Below are positions 30,730-42,669 of a stretch of DNA of 64,000 nucleotides, piece by piece. This stretch comes from Loripinus fragilis (Eukaryota; Mollusca; Bivalvia; Lucinida; Lucinidae): assembly GCA_964019695.1 (NCBI GenBank), contig CAXHUL010000257.1, positions 1 to 64,000 of the forward strand. The letters are read 5' to 3'. A program made the position numbers and the translations under genes. The stretch's first letter is position 1. Every line of letters begins with the position of its first letter. The notes under the pieces were generated by a model. The model was not told where the DNA came from. It ran no database searches and worked only from the letters and a program-made list of their open reading frames with translations.

Positions 30730-31930
30730 GTTCATTTGGTCAATCAGTGTGTCTGTCTACGATGCTTTCGTTTTTCGTCGAGCACGTCAGTTAACAAACA
30801 TATCAGCGGAACAGGAACGTTTCGCCTGTCAGTACGATCGTCAGTGTCGCTTATGCCCGTGCATCCAGCATTGATGCATGCCAAACTTTTATTCAATGAT
30901 AAACGCTAGGTTCAATGAACGTCGTACTGATGCAAATCGCGGAGATATTTTGTCCAGTCATGACAAAAATCAAATACATGTACACAACCACGCGCGCGTG
31001 CACACAGTGTCCTACGTGTCTGTGATCATTGAGCCTTTCTGGTTTTTCTGTGTCATAAATATGCCTAAGCGTCTTCTTTTTTTTGAATCACTGGATCCGA
31101 GCATGATGAAACCATATCGGCTGGTGTTTATCACAAATGTTATCAGCGAAGGCTCAGGGGAGCCTGTGCTTTTGTGCAATCTCGTCGGGTAACTCAAAGT
31201 TTTGGAGTGGATGAAAAATCTAGACACCTACGAACTCCCACTAATTGGCTGTGCTTTAAATGTGCGTGCATCAATTTCATTTCTAAGTTTCATCAAAACG
31301 CGCACGCAATAAGCGTAATAAAATAACTATATACATTGTATATCCGATGGAACTTTTATCAAACAAAGACGACACTGATGAGCCTAGCGCGGCGTCCTCA
31401 TGAAATTGTATTATGGGTCTTACACATTTAATGATTCCTGTGGATCATCACACGTACGCACAGACGCACGAACCAAGATGAAAAGTGATTTATGCATGCT
31501 TCTGCATCGTGCTTTACATTGGGCTGTCTATGAAACGAGCCAGTTCATAAGATTATGGTACCTCTCGCACATGCAACCAGCGAAGGCTCAGACGAGCCTG
31601 CACATCCGCACAGTCTTGCCAGGGGCATAAATGCTCACACACAAGGAATGTAGATGAAGGTGCATGTCTAAAGTTAGGCTCACCGCAACAATTGCTTGCT
31701 TTCAGATAAGAAAAAAATGGTCGAAAAAGCCTCTCGTTTACCGTCCGTGTATATTTAAATTTGCAACTTCGCGTTTTTACCCAATTCCGCGAGAAACTTT
31801 TTAGTATGCAAACAACAAAGGCGCAGATCAGCCAGCGCACCTACGCAGTTCTACCAATTATCTCTAGAAAGTATGATAGCTAAACCTGCTACATGCAAAA
31901 AAATAAAAAATAAAATTCCTGTCAAGACAT
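30730..31930. other. Non-coding interior sequence
   Basis: It holds scraps of the GATCAG/GCGCAG repeat at about 31,140, 31,570 and 31,805. The frame at 30,878-31,192 (104 codons) has no domain and partly consists of that repeat. Confidence 0.5.
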
Positions 31931-31934
31931 GCGT

Positions 31935-32105
31935 ACGCGGATCCAGACAATTCCAAAGGGGGGGGGGGGTCGAATTGCTTCTTGAGGGAGGTTCGTACCA
32001 GTTTTTCTTCTAGGAAACAAATGGCAATGATTTACATGGGGAGGTCCGGACCCCCTTCCCCCTCTGTCTCCGCCTCGGACCCAATAAACATACTGGGTCC
32101 GAGGT
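31935..32105. repeat. Fragment of the G-rich GGATCCGC repeat
   Basis: It begins GCGGATCCAGACAATTCC, then a nine-G run, and includes GGTCCGGACCCCCTTCCCCC. It is followed by a palindromic CTCGGACCCA...TGGGTCCGAG pair at 32,074-32,104. Confidence 0.55.
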
Positions 32106-32392
32106 CTCCGCCCATATCAGAGTTTCAAACAGTTTGAATTCACATTTTATTTATTCTTTATTTTTTGCTGGGCCTGGTCAATTCACAAAACGTCTGCTAA
32201 TTATATCAGCTGACGCCAAGGGCAAAGACAGCATGATCCTTTTTAAGATCAAAGAGACCGCGCACATCAATTCCGGCCACGTGTTGTTTTAAAGTTTGGG
32301 GTCGCACGTGATGATGGCCTTGACGCAAGAAAATGTACATTACACATTAAACAGTGGCCCAGGCCTTATGAACAGACAAGTCGAACAGGGTT

Positions 32393-32658
32393 CATGCGCG
32401 GATCCAGGAATTTTTGTCAGGCGCGGGGGGGGGGGGGGGGGGTCGAGGCCCGACGGCCAGAAAACAGTCTTGACAATGTTTTTTTAGTCATCAACTTATT
32501 TTACAATTGACAGAGTGGATCCAATGGTTTTATTACAGAGGGGAGGAGGGGGTCCAACTTCTTCCAGGGGGTGGGGGTGTCCAAAGAAACCCATATAACT
32601 TGTGATTTTCCAGGGAGGGGGGTCCAGACCCCCTAACCGCCCTCTGGATCCGCACGTG
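32393..32658. mobile_element. G-rich inverted-repeat element, GGATCCGC ends, copy 1
   Basis: The left end CATGCGCGGATCCAGG is inverse to the right end CCTCTGGATCCGCACGTG. The body has runs of G (up to 18), GGGGGGTCCAGACCCCC and AACCCATATAACTTGTGAT. Four further copies are seen in the window. Confidence 0.7.
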
Positions 32659-32779
32659 GGGTCGCCTGACGCCACTGTTTGCTTACAGAATCATGGTCTA
32701 TCAAAATTAAAATACAACTGAAAAATACCACCCAACGACGACTAAACGGAAAAAAGCTATCTCCTGCTGATCGAGATAG

Positions 32780-33064
32780 CAAGTGCGGATCCAGAGGGGG
32801 TCAGGGGGTCCGGACACCCCTGGAAAATCACAAGTTATATGGGTTTCTATAGGGTATAAGCAATTGGACCCCCTTGGAAAAAGTTGGAACCCCCTGGAAA
32901 ATGTTGGACCCCCTCTGGAACCTTGAAAAATGAGTTTTCTTCGAAATTAACCATTTGACTTCAGTAAAATAAGCTGAGGACTAAAAAAAAAACGTCGTCA
33001 GGGCTTTTTTGTCAGATTGACCCGGATCCCCCCTCCCCCGACGAAAAATCCAGGATCCGCGCAT
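32780..33064. mobile_element. G-rich inverted-repeat element, copy 2 (opposite orientation)
   Basis: It starts CAAGTGCGGATCCAGAGGGG and ends GGATCCGCGCATGG. It is the inverse of copy 1 and includes short direct repeats of TTGGACCCCCT. The pair lies head to head 120 bp apart. Confidence 0.7.
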
Positions 33065-33067
33065 GGA

Positions 33068-34046
33068 AAGCAAGGTGTACACGGGATAGCATGGTGTTCA
33101 AATAGCAGTGCAAAGACTATCATCATATCATGTGCATCCAACCCTGTTTCTGGCTGTAAAAGAGTCAGTCAGCCTCAAATCACGAAAGACAGATTTTCTC
33201 GTGTAATGGCTTTTCTATGGTCAAGCGACCGAAGATGACAAAGTACGGGAATCTGGTTCTACATTGATTGCCATTTTCATAATCTTAGAATGCTAACAGC
33301 CTAACACCGAGCTATATTGGGTCCGAGCTAACACGTAAGGGGGTGTGCGAACAAGCTGAGCATGTTATGTCGCCACAAGGAATACGACGTATGATGAAGA
33401 CTCGAACCAACCAACCTATGCAGAAATATAGGTGTTCATACAAAGCCTTTAAATAGAGTATGCATTCGCAAAAACGTAAGTTGAGGGTCTTTTTACAATA
33501 TGAAGGCAGAGAAATGTACTACTCTGATTCATGAGAGTTCTGCGTTCCAGTTGTTCATATTTCATATTTAGAAGTCGCCATTTTCATTTTCAGTTTTCAT
33601 TCAAAATCGATGAGTGTACGCGTAGGTCTAACCTGTAGGACTGAATGTACGTACATGTATTGTCTTGTCTACTTCTATGCTGCATTTTCGAGGGTTCTAA
33701 GAAAATAAGAATCTACATCATGGCCAAAAACGAAAGCTGCGATATACATTGTTCTGTTACGTTGTAGAGCTAGCCGTCGGTTTTGAATAGAAGTTGTATT
33801 TTTGTTATGATTCCTCGGACCCACTACTCCTCGGACCCAGTGGGTCCGAGTATGATTCCAATCAAGACAATCGTCACAGAACAAGTCCGACGTGACATCT
33901 CTTCCGTAAAGCAGGCCTATGTAAAGTTGGCCTGTAACCGGGTGATATCGCCGGGTATATCGCACATTACATGTGAGTCGGTTGAAACGGCAATCCGGAC
34001 TTTTATGTTTGGTTGTTTATTTTCAATCTTTCACCATGCTATTAAG
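33068..34046. other. Non-coding interior sequence
   Basis: A second CTCGGACCCAGTGGGTCCGAG near-palindrome lies at 33,830-33,850. No gene is seen. Confidence 0.5.
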
Positions 34047-34569
34047 TACGGTAAATGTTCTAAAATTCCGAACACTAAAAAATAATTATTTTTTCAGTTG
34101 TTCGTAATTTTAGAAATTACGTTTCAGAAAAAATGCTAGTGTTCGTAATTTTAGAATGTGGTCTTTAGCATGAGCAAAAACGGTATATATGCATGTAAAA
34201 GGGTGGTAGAAACGTGTTGAAAACAGGGCGATATGATTCTGCGCTATCTACTCATTTTTCTTTTCAACCGCCGCTAAATTCTTGCTGACTGAGTCAGTAA
34301 AATGTCCAGCGCGTGCGGTAATTACCAAGTCGAGTGCCAGGCACGTGCATGTTATGTCACTCAATTTACTTACAAGTCGTAAAAGTCGACTTATTTAACC
34401 TCGGACTTCCGATGAATCGCTACACTTTCGTCCTTCCACGCTTTGGCTTGCTCTCCATCTGCGCAAATGCCGTTTATAATGTAATACAGTCACTCAAGGA
34501 CATCTCGTCGATCAGATTTTTTTGCAAAGATAAACACGGACTTAAAAAATGACGAAATTCACAAAGAAC

Positions 34570-34680
34570 ACACACATCTCTCTCTCTCTCTCTCTCTACT
34601 TGTCGATCTGTCGATGCACTTTGATTTTCCTGAACGGATGTGCATGTACCAGTCTCTCTCTCTCTCTTCCTCTCTCTATT
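34570..34680. repeat. (CT)n microsatellites
   Basis: CT runs at about 34,575-34,598 and 34,652-34,675. A third, longer run lies at 35,306-35,340. They generate the Leu/Ser-rich open frames here. Confidence 0.9.
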
Positions 34681-34863
34681 TACATTTGCAAAAACGGTTT
34701 GGATCCATCCAGATCAGACCGAATGGAATTCAGGAAAGAATTTTTCGTCAATTTAAAAAATTATGCATGCGATAGAAAGTATGCAAAGTGTCGTACAAAA
34801 GCCGATGCGCACGATAAAATGGGTTTTCAGTATATCTCAATAAGTGTATACATTGTCCGGTCC

Positions 34864-35120
34864 CATGTGCGGATCCAGAGGGGGGACAGAGGGTCCGGAC
34901 CCCCCCCCTTTTTCTGAAAAATCACAAAAATATAGAATTTCTTAGCAATACTGGACCGGATCCCCTGGAATTCTCAAAACTACCAAGCCAGCATTCAACG
35001 TTGGGCCATCATCGGCACGCCAGCGAAACGCCATTTAAAGGCGTTTCGCTGGCGGGCCGATGGCCCGCTTTTAGTGATATTTGGATCCTCTCTCCCTTAA
35101 AAAAGAAGAAAAAACGTCAG
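34864..35120. mobile_element. G-rich inverted-repeat element, copy 3, interrupted by a hairpin
   Basis: It starts CATGTGCGGATCCAGAGGGG and runs to about 34,975. Related text resumes at about 35,080 and ends TTCGGATCCAG. The gap holds the palindrome at 35,018-35,054. Confidence 0.5.
35018..35054. repeat. 15-bp perfect palindrome with 7-base loop
   Basis: CGCCAGCGAAACGCC and GGCGTTTCGCTGGCG flank ATTTAAA. A further CGGGCCGATGGCCCG palindrome follows. GC-rich arms in AT-rich DNA could form a stable hairpin. Confidence 0.7.
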
Positions 35121-35124
35121 AGTT

Positions 35125-35301
35125 CGGATCCAGATCAGATCCGAATGGAATTCAGGAAATAATATTTCGTCAATTTAAACATTTGGGCATGCGATAGCAA
35201 GCATGCAAAGCATCAATACTGTTGTCGTGCAAAAGCCGATGCGCACGAGAAGCATTTCAGCACCGATACATGATATTTTTCGAGATTACAAGAGATTCGT
35301 A

Positions 35302-35342
<41 letters not shown>

Positions 35343-37490
35343 CACCTGCTTTCAAAGTTTGCAAATAGTGTGGATCCTCTTGACAAATCAAATCAGGGAC
35401 AAACAGGATACCAAGAATTAATCATGTCAGCGAACGTCCGAATTTGCGTCCGATGCCTCGGAAGCCGTGACATGAGATTTCCAACAATCAAAGCCTCAGA
35501 TCAGCCTGCGCATATGCACAGTCTGATCAGAGCCTTTGCTAGTCGCTTGAATATTCTATGAGTGTTGAGCTACTGACTAAAATCGTTTGAAGTTTGTAAG
35601 CTTAAAAGGAGGCTGCACGAGCTCGTCTGAGTCTACACTCGTCAAAATGCCTCATTGTGTCGCGGCTCAATTTATGATATATTGGCTTCGAGCCGATGCG
35701 TACGATACGCTGGGTACCTTCATATCTCAAAGAAAAGGAAAATTTCAGACAAGTACCACAAATCTAGTTTTTCATGCATGCAGTGCGCCGTTTCATGCTC
35801 GAGTTCATTGAAATTGTTTTTTTCATGCAAACCCATGAAAAGGAGACACAGCCTAGGCAATTATGTTTTGTGTACTAAGTCCGCTTTCGTGCGTAAAATC
35901 CACCGCGCGCTACCCGAGTCTTAAAACAACAACAACACGTGGTCTGATAGTCGGCTTCTTTGATCTCAAACACATGTCCGCGAACCATTACCCTGTCCCT
36001 TTGTCTGCGGCTGATACTATTAGCAGTGCCGGACCCCCCCCCCCCCCCCCCCCCCCCCCCAAAGAGGCTGTGACAAACTAATTTAGCAGATAGTTTTGGC
36101 CCAGATCTGGCCGGACAAAATGTTTAATGTTTTGTTCTAGAAACAAAGGTGCTGATAAGACTGTGCGGTGCACAGGCTGATCTTCGCATGTAACAAAGTG
36201 GGGGTACATACATCTACAGATGTTTGGTAAATAAAGCGAATTCCAGATGTCCGGCTTTACTGATTTTAAATTCACAGCCACGGTTTACATTCCTTCTATT
36301 TGTTTGTGGGCAGTTACGGCGCTGGCGATTTTCCGCGGATGCGCAGGCTCGTCTGAGCCTTCGCTGCTCGCATAGCTGGCTTATTTCATGAAATTAAATA
36401 TTAAATTCATCAAGATGCAGAATCGTGCCACAATCAATTTATTTCTTGGTACATGTATGTGCGTCTGTGCGTACATTATACCGGTAATACACTCGTAGGA
36501 CCTTCCATGTGCAGTTTCATGAGGACAAACAGACACGCCGCAATCGGCTCAACAGTTTGTTAAAATATTCCATTTTGAGGAATTTGATGTTTTTCATTGA
36601 CTGGAATAGCCATTTTTAGAAAACCGCTGCCAAGTATTTTAAAGTCAACGTACGCAGATGTCTAGAATTTTTATTTGGCTAGAGTCTTCATCCACTTTAA
36701 ACTTTGTAAGTGAGCGAGACCCTGACGAGATTGTGCAAACACACATGCTCTCCTGAGCATTCGCTGATCACATCTGTCATAAGTACCAAGCTCATATGGA
36801 GCTCCACGCAAGTTGATTTCATGCTCGGGTCCGAGCTGTGTTTAAGAAAAGAGCACATGCATAGAATGATAGAAGTGCCCTCCGTGTCGCACGCGGCTTG
36901 GAGGCTTTATTTTCCGCATTGGATGTCTCGGTGAGAGAAAAACATGCGACTTGCACGATTTTCTCGGAATTGCGCACGAAACCGAATGACCCATTGTGTT
37001 GCAAACGTCCACGGCAATCACCATCAACTTATTTCACTCTCTCTCGCCTAGTGATCGTTTCATTTTCCGCAACTCTCTCCCTCTCTTCGGGTCTGGTATT
37101 TTAGAGAGAAAAAACGAGTACGAGTCACAGCACACTATGCGTGTGTCAACGTGCATAATTCACGTACAATTAGCTGAATCGCGTCCTTTGGTCAGTCATA
37201 AATAATGATCTCAGCCATTTAGGTGGATACATATACTCAATAGGGTTAGTCAAAGCAGTTTCGGAATCGTTGCAGGAACTTGTCCGTGCATCAAGTTGGT
37301 CAATGCCGGTGACCTTGAATAATGTATAACGTCGAGCGCTGGCATGCGAAATAGAACGTCACGTGCCAGATTACCCATCTTAGTACAATGGAACATTCCA
37401 AATGTCGCTACCGCTCATGTGCTGTACGGTAGAAGTATACCGAACACAGATGGAACAAACAGATAAACGGACATCGATTTTCCGCCGGAA
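35125..37490. other. Non-coding interior sequence with simple repeats
   Basis: Scraps of the GATCAG/GCGCAG repeat lie at 35,484-35,555, 36,145-36,200, 36,333-36,375 and 36,725-36,780. A 27-base C-run lies at 36,034-36,060. The many 60-90-codon frames show no domain. Confidence 0.5.
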
Positions 37491-37879
37491 ATAACGTGTG
37501 TTCGTAATTTTAGAAATTCACTTTTCCAAAAAAGGGCAGTGTTCGATTTTTTAGGATGTTTTAAAAATTATTTTCGGTGATAATTTTAGGTGTTCGTAAT
37601 TTTAGAGTGTTCGAAATTTTAGAACGTTTACCGTATGTTTGTTTAATTGAAAATAATGATCAGACATTCAGCCTGTAATTAGGCTAAAAGGATAAACAGA
37701 ACTTCCTCCCTCTTTGGCAATTTTCGCAGGTTTTTGGTCCCGTTTTTCGATCTTCAGAATTTCATTTTATTAGTTCGTACAGTCCCGTTTCTCAGAAAAA
37801 AATTTTTTATTAGTTCGTACACAGCGAAAAATAATTATTTTTTACTGTACGAACTAATACAAGATTTACCGTACTTGTT

Positions 37880-38955
37880 GTTTACTCAGACACCGAAAAG
37901 TCAATTCTATTAAATTATGCAGAGATGGATAGTTAGTAGGGAATTTGTCGCTTAAATAGTTTTTAAAATGTTTCCTTTTTAAAAATGAGTTATCAAAGAA
38001 CAGAATAATACTGATGTAAGAAAAAAAACATGCGAAATATTTTTTTTATCTGGCACCAATCTATCTGCACACCGCCTTCGCCCATTTTGAATTTTCGCGC
38101 AGTTGCACTCAGCTCGACGTAATAAACAACATTAAAAATGGTTAATCATGGCTGAGTTATTTGCCCTAATAGACAATGATGATGTACAGATGGTAAGCCA
38201 ATGAGGGGCGCTCGAGAGACAACCCGATTTCATGCAAATTGAAAACAAAATAACTTGTGCATTGCAGGTTTTGGAGCATACGAGAATGGCTGGGGAACGC
38301 CCGAAGGCCACAGTTTTTGGACTACATCTATTTCCGTATTTCCTATGAGCCATAAGCAGTAACATTTATACATGAGACACAACTCAACTAGGGTCTATCT
38401 ACGATGCAGCTCTATATACTATAGGCATATTATGTGTAAATGGAATGATTGGGGAAGTCACATAGATTTGATTCACCGCCATTTTAGTTATCATGTCACA
38501 AGTGAAGAAATATGCGGGATTCCCGGTCGACCGGGATCCCGGTAAATCCCGATCGGGATCCCGGTAAAGCAGATGCCCTAACGCATATTTCTAGCCATGA
38601 CTTAAAGCGCCGTCAAAACCGCATCTGAAATGTCGTCGGCTTAAATTCTTCTGTTGCATTTATCTGCTAATATTGTTGACTATAATGTCAGTAGGAAGAG
38701 GCAAACCGTGTGGACCCAGATCAGACTGTCCCTACAGGAGCAGACTGATACGAGTCCACAGACATTGCTTCTGAATCATGTTCGGCAGTCAACAAAATAG
38801 AAAACATTCGTTGTGATTGGCGCTTTAAGGACAGTCTTCTCTGGCTTCATCGAAATGCGCAAGTTGTTGGGCCTTCTTCTCTCTTTACATCCACGCGTTA
38901 AGCGTTTTCGTTTTAAGTCGGTAAAAATCATTTATGGTAAAAAAAACGTACATGC
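37880..38955. other. Non-coding interval with a GGGATCCC cluster
   Basis: Positions 38,515-38,575 (CCGGTCGACCGGGATCCCGG and similar) resemble the array at 21,019-21,205. A 77-codon minus frame at 38,132-38,365 has no domain. Confidence 0.5.
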
Positions 38956-38958
38956 TGT

Positions 38959-39152
38959 TTGTTTGGTTTGATGCTTTACGTCCCAGTCAGCAGCTATGGT
39001 CATGACGGGGCGGTCAGTTCACCTAACCGCTTGACTAAGCGGTAAACCAGTACTTCCTGCAAATACCTTCGTTTGTAACTGACAAAAATCCTTCTTGAAT
39101 CAGCGAAAAGAGGAGGGTTTTTTCATGACCGATCCACGTATCGTTACCGACT
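38959..39152 (-). mobile_element. Truncated SINE, copy 3
   Basis: The body (GTCAGCAGCTATGGTCATGA, TCAGTTCACCTAACCGC, CCTTCTTGAATCAGCG) matches the 3' two thirds of the SINEs at 3,734 and 4,512. The tRNA-like head is almost gone. Confidence 0.7.
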
Positions 39153-39339
39153 TTATCTTATCAGTGGGAATTTAATTACACTGCTGAACTCAAAATTTTT
39201 GATTGGACAAAACACTGTTCGCTAATTGCATAAATTTCACACGTTCCTCTCAATATGAATGAATACGTCAATGAGATAACCCAAGCCCAAAATCATAATT
39301 GTCAAGGGGCACTCATGAAAACTAATTAACTGGGGTGTA

Positions 39340-39395
39340 TGCTAGTTCGTACAGGAGATAAACCATACGCGTGCTAGTTCATACAGTTGATAAAC
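39340..39395. repeat. Two copies of GCTAGTTCGTACAG outside the large element
   Basis: GCTAGTTCGTACAGGAGATA and GCTAGTTCATACAGTTGATA stand 33 bp apart. They resemble the subterminal motif of the element at 30,578-37,873 and may be the end of another copy. Confidence 0.5.
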
Positions 39396-39599
39396 CACAT
39401 TAATGACTGACTTCACAGTTATAATGACGAAGTGCCGCGGCCCAGCGCATAATGTATATAAAGCGCACACGACACACCCAGTTTTATGCACCCACTGAGG
39501 CTTCAAAGAAGGAATTCTGACTGTATCCTATCATTATCCTACGCCTATTCTAATTATGTAAAGGTGTGGAGCATTATTAGTTTGAATTTTGATAATGTT

Positions 39600-40130
39600 C
39601 TAAATTTTTGTTTGTTTGATTTGCTTCTTTACGTCCCATCAACAATATTTCTGTTAAACAGGGACGGGTCTTCCTGGGTTGAATTCATCAGTGGATACTT
39701 TTTCTCGCCCAATTTGTGACTTTTTAAGGTTTTATATGAATTCTGTCAGTTCCGCATAATTTTTTAGATTTTTTGTGTTTGTTCTAACCTAAAAAATAAG
39801 TTCACCAACGAATTTTCCAGATGCAGAAATGGGTGTAAACCTAGTTTAGCACCTAAAAACGGAAGCGAAATAGCATTTCAAGCGCCGGTTTTGTTTTTAT
39901 TGTGACTTGAAACTAACGTTGGTATCAGTATCCATTGACAAAGACGTCGTGGCGCCAAACTGTGTCATTAACGTGCGTCACATTGTTGTTGCATTTTAGT
40001 GACGTCAGAAATGTTTTGACGTCATTCAACAAATTAAAAATGGCGGACGCACTAAATATTGCCGTTTTGATATTTCTACATCATACTATTTAGGCATAAC
40101 TTGCTCTGAAAACAGCCCAAATCGTTATAA
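39600..40130. other. Non-coding interval with a SINE scrap
   Basis: Positions 39,608-39,660 look like the 3' end of the SINE (TTTGATTTGCTTCTTTACGT). No gene is seen. Confidence 0.5.
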
Positions 40131-40137
40131 TTTGAAG

Positions 40138-40198
40138 TCACGTGGATGGGATAAGCAGGTCATGTGGATGGGATAAGCAGGTCACGTGGATGGGATAA
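40138..40198. repeat. Three tandem 22-bp units
   Basis: The unit TCACGTGGATGGGATAAGCA is repeated three times (two with CACGTG, one with CATGTG; the last ends AAGGAAATT). Confidence 0.85.
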
Positions 40199-40607
40199 GG
40201 AAATTCCGCACGGCGTTTTACCTATGGAACAGCTTGTCTTGAGCGATAAGTGGGCGAGAATACACACTGTGTTGTTTAAAAATGGCCGCCTGCGTAACAA
40301 CCCCTCGATTCACTACATGTTATTGTAAATATCTTTGCTTGTAAAGCCGGCAAAAGCTTGAAATTTCACAAAATCAATCTGCAAAATGTATTTATTTTTA
40401 AAATCCTAAAATAAAGCGAATTCGGCCAGTAAGCGTTATTTTAATGAGAATTCGTGGCAATTTTTGCCTTACCGAGATCGATAATGCATCAATAGAATCT
40501 AGAATTATCGTTCACGTGATGAATACGGTGGTGGCCGCAGCTACCTGGCATTACCAAAAAGGCATATCTGATCTCAGGAACAAAGACTAAACTGGGGCCC
40601 AGTATCC

Positions 40608-40913
40608 CATTCGCAGATCCAGGGATTTTTTTGGGGGGGGGGGGGTCCTTGCCCGGCTGCTGGAAAACAACTCTGACAACGTTTTTTTTACTTTTCTTTT
40701 ACTCCTCCACTTATTTAAAGTTTTACAGAGGGTGTCCAATGGTTATTTCAAAGAAAACTATTATTTCCCAAGGTTTCAGAGGGGGGGGGAGGTCCAGCAT
40801 TTTCCAGGAGGAGGGGGGGGGTCCAAATGCTATACATTTCTAAAGAAACCCATAAAATATGTGATTTTTCAGGAGGCTCCGGAGCCACTATCCAACCTCT
40901 GGACCCGCGAATG
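40608..40913. mobile_element. G-rich inverted-repeat element, copy 4
   Basis: The left end CATTCGCAGATCCAGGGAT and right end CCTCTGGACCCGCGAATG are inverse. The body has runs of G and the same AACCCATAAAATATGTGAT word as copy 1. The frames on both strands are repeat products. Confidence 0.7.
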
Positions 40914-41287
40914 TATCCTTTTGCCCTAGATTTTGGCCTGGGCCCCGGCAATTGGAGAAAATGCCCTCAGACCCAGTGGCTGCTAAATGTATTATCTACA
41001 GTTTATGTTAAATTTTGAATTTTGCCAGTTTTGACCAAAGTCAAAACTGTTTGTTGATCTGTCTCAGAACCTGTAGCTCACACTCGAGCTGGAATTATGC
41101 CTTCGTCAAGATAATCATGCACGGAAGATGTCCTTCAGAGTGCCAACAGATGGTGACTTCACCCTTTAGAATTTAGAGCCCCACAACATGCCTCAAGAAT
41201 AAATTACATATCAACCAAGACTTATGTTTCAGATACTAAAAAGAATCATTTCAGTGGTTCAGTTCTTTTGGGCGCCCAAAACAAATG

Positions 41288-41985
41288 TTAAATCTGATGA
41301 AATAGAAAATCTCAATTTTATGCTCATTTGTTTACCCCCTCTCCCTCCCACATGTCAGGATAGCAACTTCATATGTATTACACAATCTTACATTCCCAGC
41401 ACTGCCCATTTTAATGCCAGACAGCAAATAAGCTACAAGAGAATGAAACACCAGCCTATAACCCCTTAACATAACTACAAGGGAATGAAACATCAGCCTA
41501 TAATCCCTTAACAATGTTAAGGGATTATAGGCTGATGTTTCATTCCCTTGTAGCTTATTTGCTGTCTGGCATTAAAATGGGCAGTGCTGGGTAAGGATAG
41601 TTCACTACCACATACAAGATATTGTATTACAAATCTCCTATTTGCTCACTCACACTGATAAGCTAATTTCATTGGGGGTGAAATTTTCTCAAATAGTGAT
41701 GAATTTAAAGATTTTAAATATTCATGGAGACCAGTAACTGAGGAATAGCCATTATTTCCAAGACAAGGTTTATTTATGTAAATAAAACAGAGCTCTCACT
41801 AGGATTTTGTAAACAGGAGTCCCAGAGCTCTCCTTGCCAAAAAGTGGTAGTTCCACCCCCAGGGGGGTGTACTCTTATTTTTTCCGCATACGTAGGCTCG
41901 GACCCAGGGTCTACAGTTCACCCCCAAAAAATATCAGGAATATCAAGCACCCAAAAAAATATTTGAAATCTTAACAACCCCAAAA
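41288..41985. repeat. Foldback repeat block, copy B
   Basis: It is collinear with 20,117-21,010 at high identity, without the (TATCTG)n tract and 277-bp duplication. The left arm contains a duplicated GAATGAAACAYCAGCCTATA unit. Confidence 0.8.
41475..41553. repeat. 39-bp perfect inverted repeat with a one-base centre
   Basis: The arms 41,475-41,513 and 41,515-41,553 are exact reverse complements (CTACAAGGGAATGAAACATC... and its inverse). They lie inside copy B of the foldback block. Confidence 0.9.
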
Positions 41986-42306
41986 AATATCCCAATTCTG
42001 TACCTTTGACTTTAAAAAAACCCATAAAATGCATAGAAATTACCCTTAAACTAGCCCAATTTTGTGATGACCCCCCAAAAAATATCCACAAAATCTTCAT
42101 ATCCAAAAAAATATTCATTTTTCTGAAAACCCAATAATTATTGAAATTCAGACTTTTGAACCCAAAAAATAGCCCAAGCCTACGTATGTGTGAACATATC
42201 AGAGTACCCCCCCCCCCATGGGGTTCCACCATACAATAGCCTCCTTCAAAAAATAGGGATCCAGCACCAAAAAATAGGAGTTCAGGACTGCTACTCAGCA
42301 GTTAGT

Positions 42307-42440
42307 GAGAGCTCTGTAACAGATTTTAAACCCCAAAAGAAGATAGCATATTTAAGGATAAAAGAGATATAGCGAGAGCTCTGTAACAGATTTTAAACCC
42401 CAAAAGAAGATAGCATATTTAAGAATAAAAGAGAAATAGC
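42307..42440. repeat. 67-bp tandem duplication
   Basis: GAGAGCTCTGTAACAGATTT begins both units (about 42,307 and 42,374), which differ at only a few positions. Confidence 0.85.
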
Positions 42441-42669
42441 AAGTAGATATTTGATAAATATATGGTAACTGAGTGATCGATCACCAGCATGCATCATTAA
42501 AATTTCAAGACATATATAAGGCCCCCCCAAAAGTTAATAGTTTCTCAGGCCCTCCCTTATCTGTTTCAAATGCCCCTCAGGTGTCTTTTTTCAGACTTGA
42601 ATTAAAAAAGTGGCTTCCTTTATTTTATTCAGATGTCATAATCAAAATATTAGCATTTTTATGAGGGTC

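Larger units (their letters stand above)
34047..37635. mobile_element. Nested element with TACGGTAAAYGTTCTAAAAT ends
   Basis: The left end TACGGTAAATGTTCTAAAAT and the inverse of the right end TACGGTAAACGTTCTAAAAT are near-identical and extend through TTCGAACAC. The subterminal motif TTCGTAATTTTAGAA occurs at about 34,105 and 34,143 on the left and 37,501, 37,595 and 37,607 (variants) on the right. Outer TA dinucleotides match those of the enclosing element, with which it shares the first nine bases. No transposase frame is present. Confidence 0.6.
30578..37873. mobile_element. Large element with TACGGTAAAT ends and TAGTTCGTACA subterminal repeats
   Basis: The left end reads TACGGTAAATATTGTATTAG (30,578 on) and the right end, inverted, TACGGTAAATCTTGTATTAG (to 37,873), both continuing into TTCGTACA. 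The motif TAGTTCGTACA recurs at about 30,595, 30,612, 30,664 and 30,707 on the left, and 37,771, 37,811 and 37,855 (inverse) on the right. The ends are TA...TA, as expected for a TA target duplication. No transposase frame survives. The interior carries a nested relative (34,047-37,635), G-rich repeats and microsatellites. Confidence 0.6.

Noticed and set aside
30878..31192. Protein-coding gene (104 codons)
   Set aside because: No domain, partly made of a dispersed repeat, no splice or promoter context.
31370..31420. Hammerhead ribozyme (CTGATGAG...GAAA)
   Set aside because: The bases after CTGATGA do not pair with those before GAAA, so stem II cannot form.
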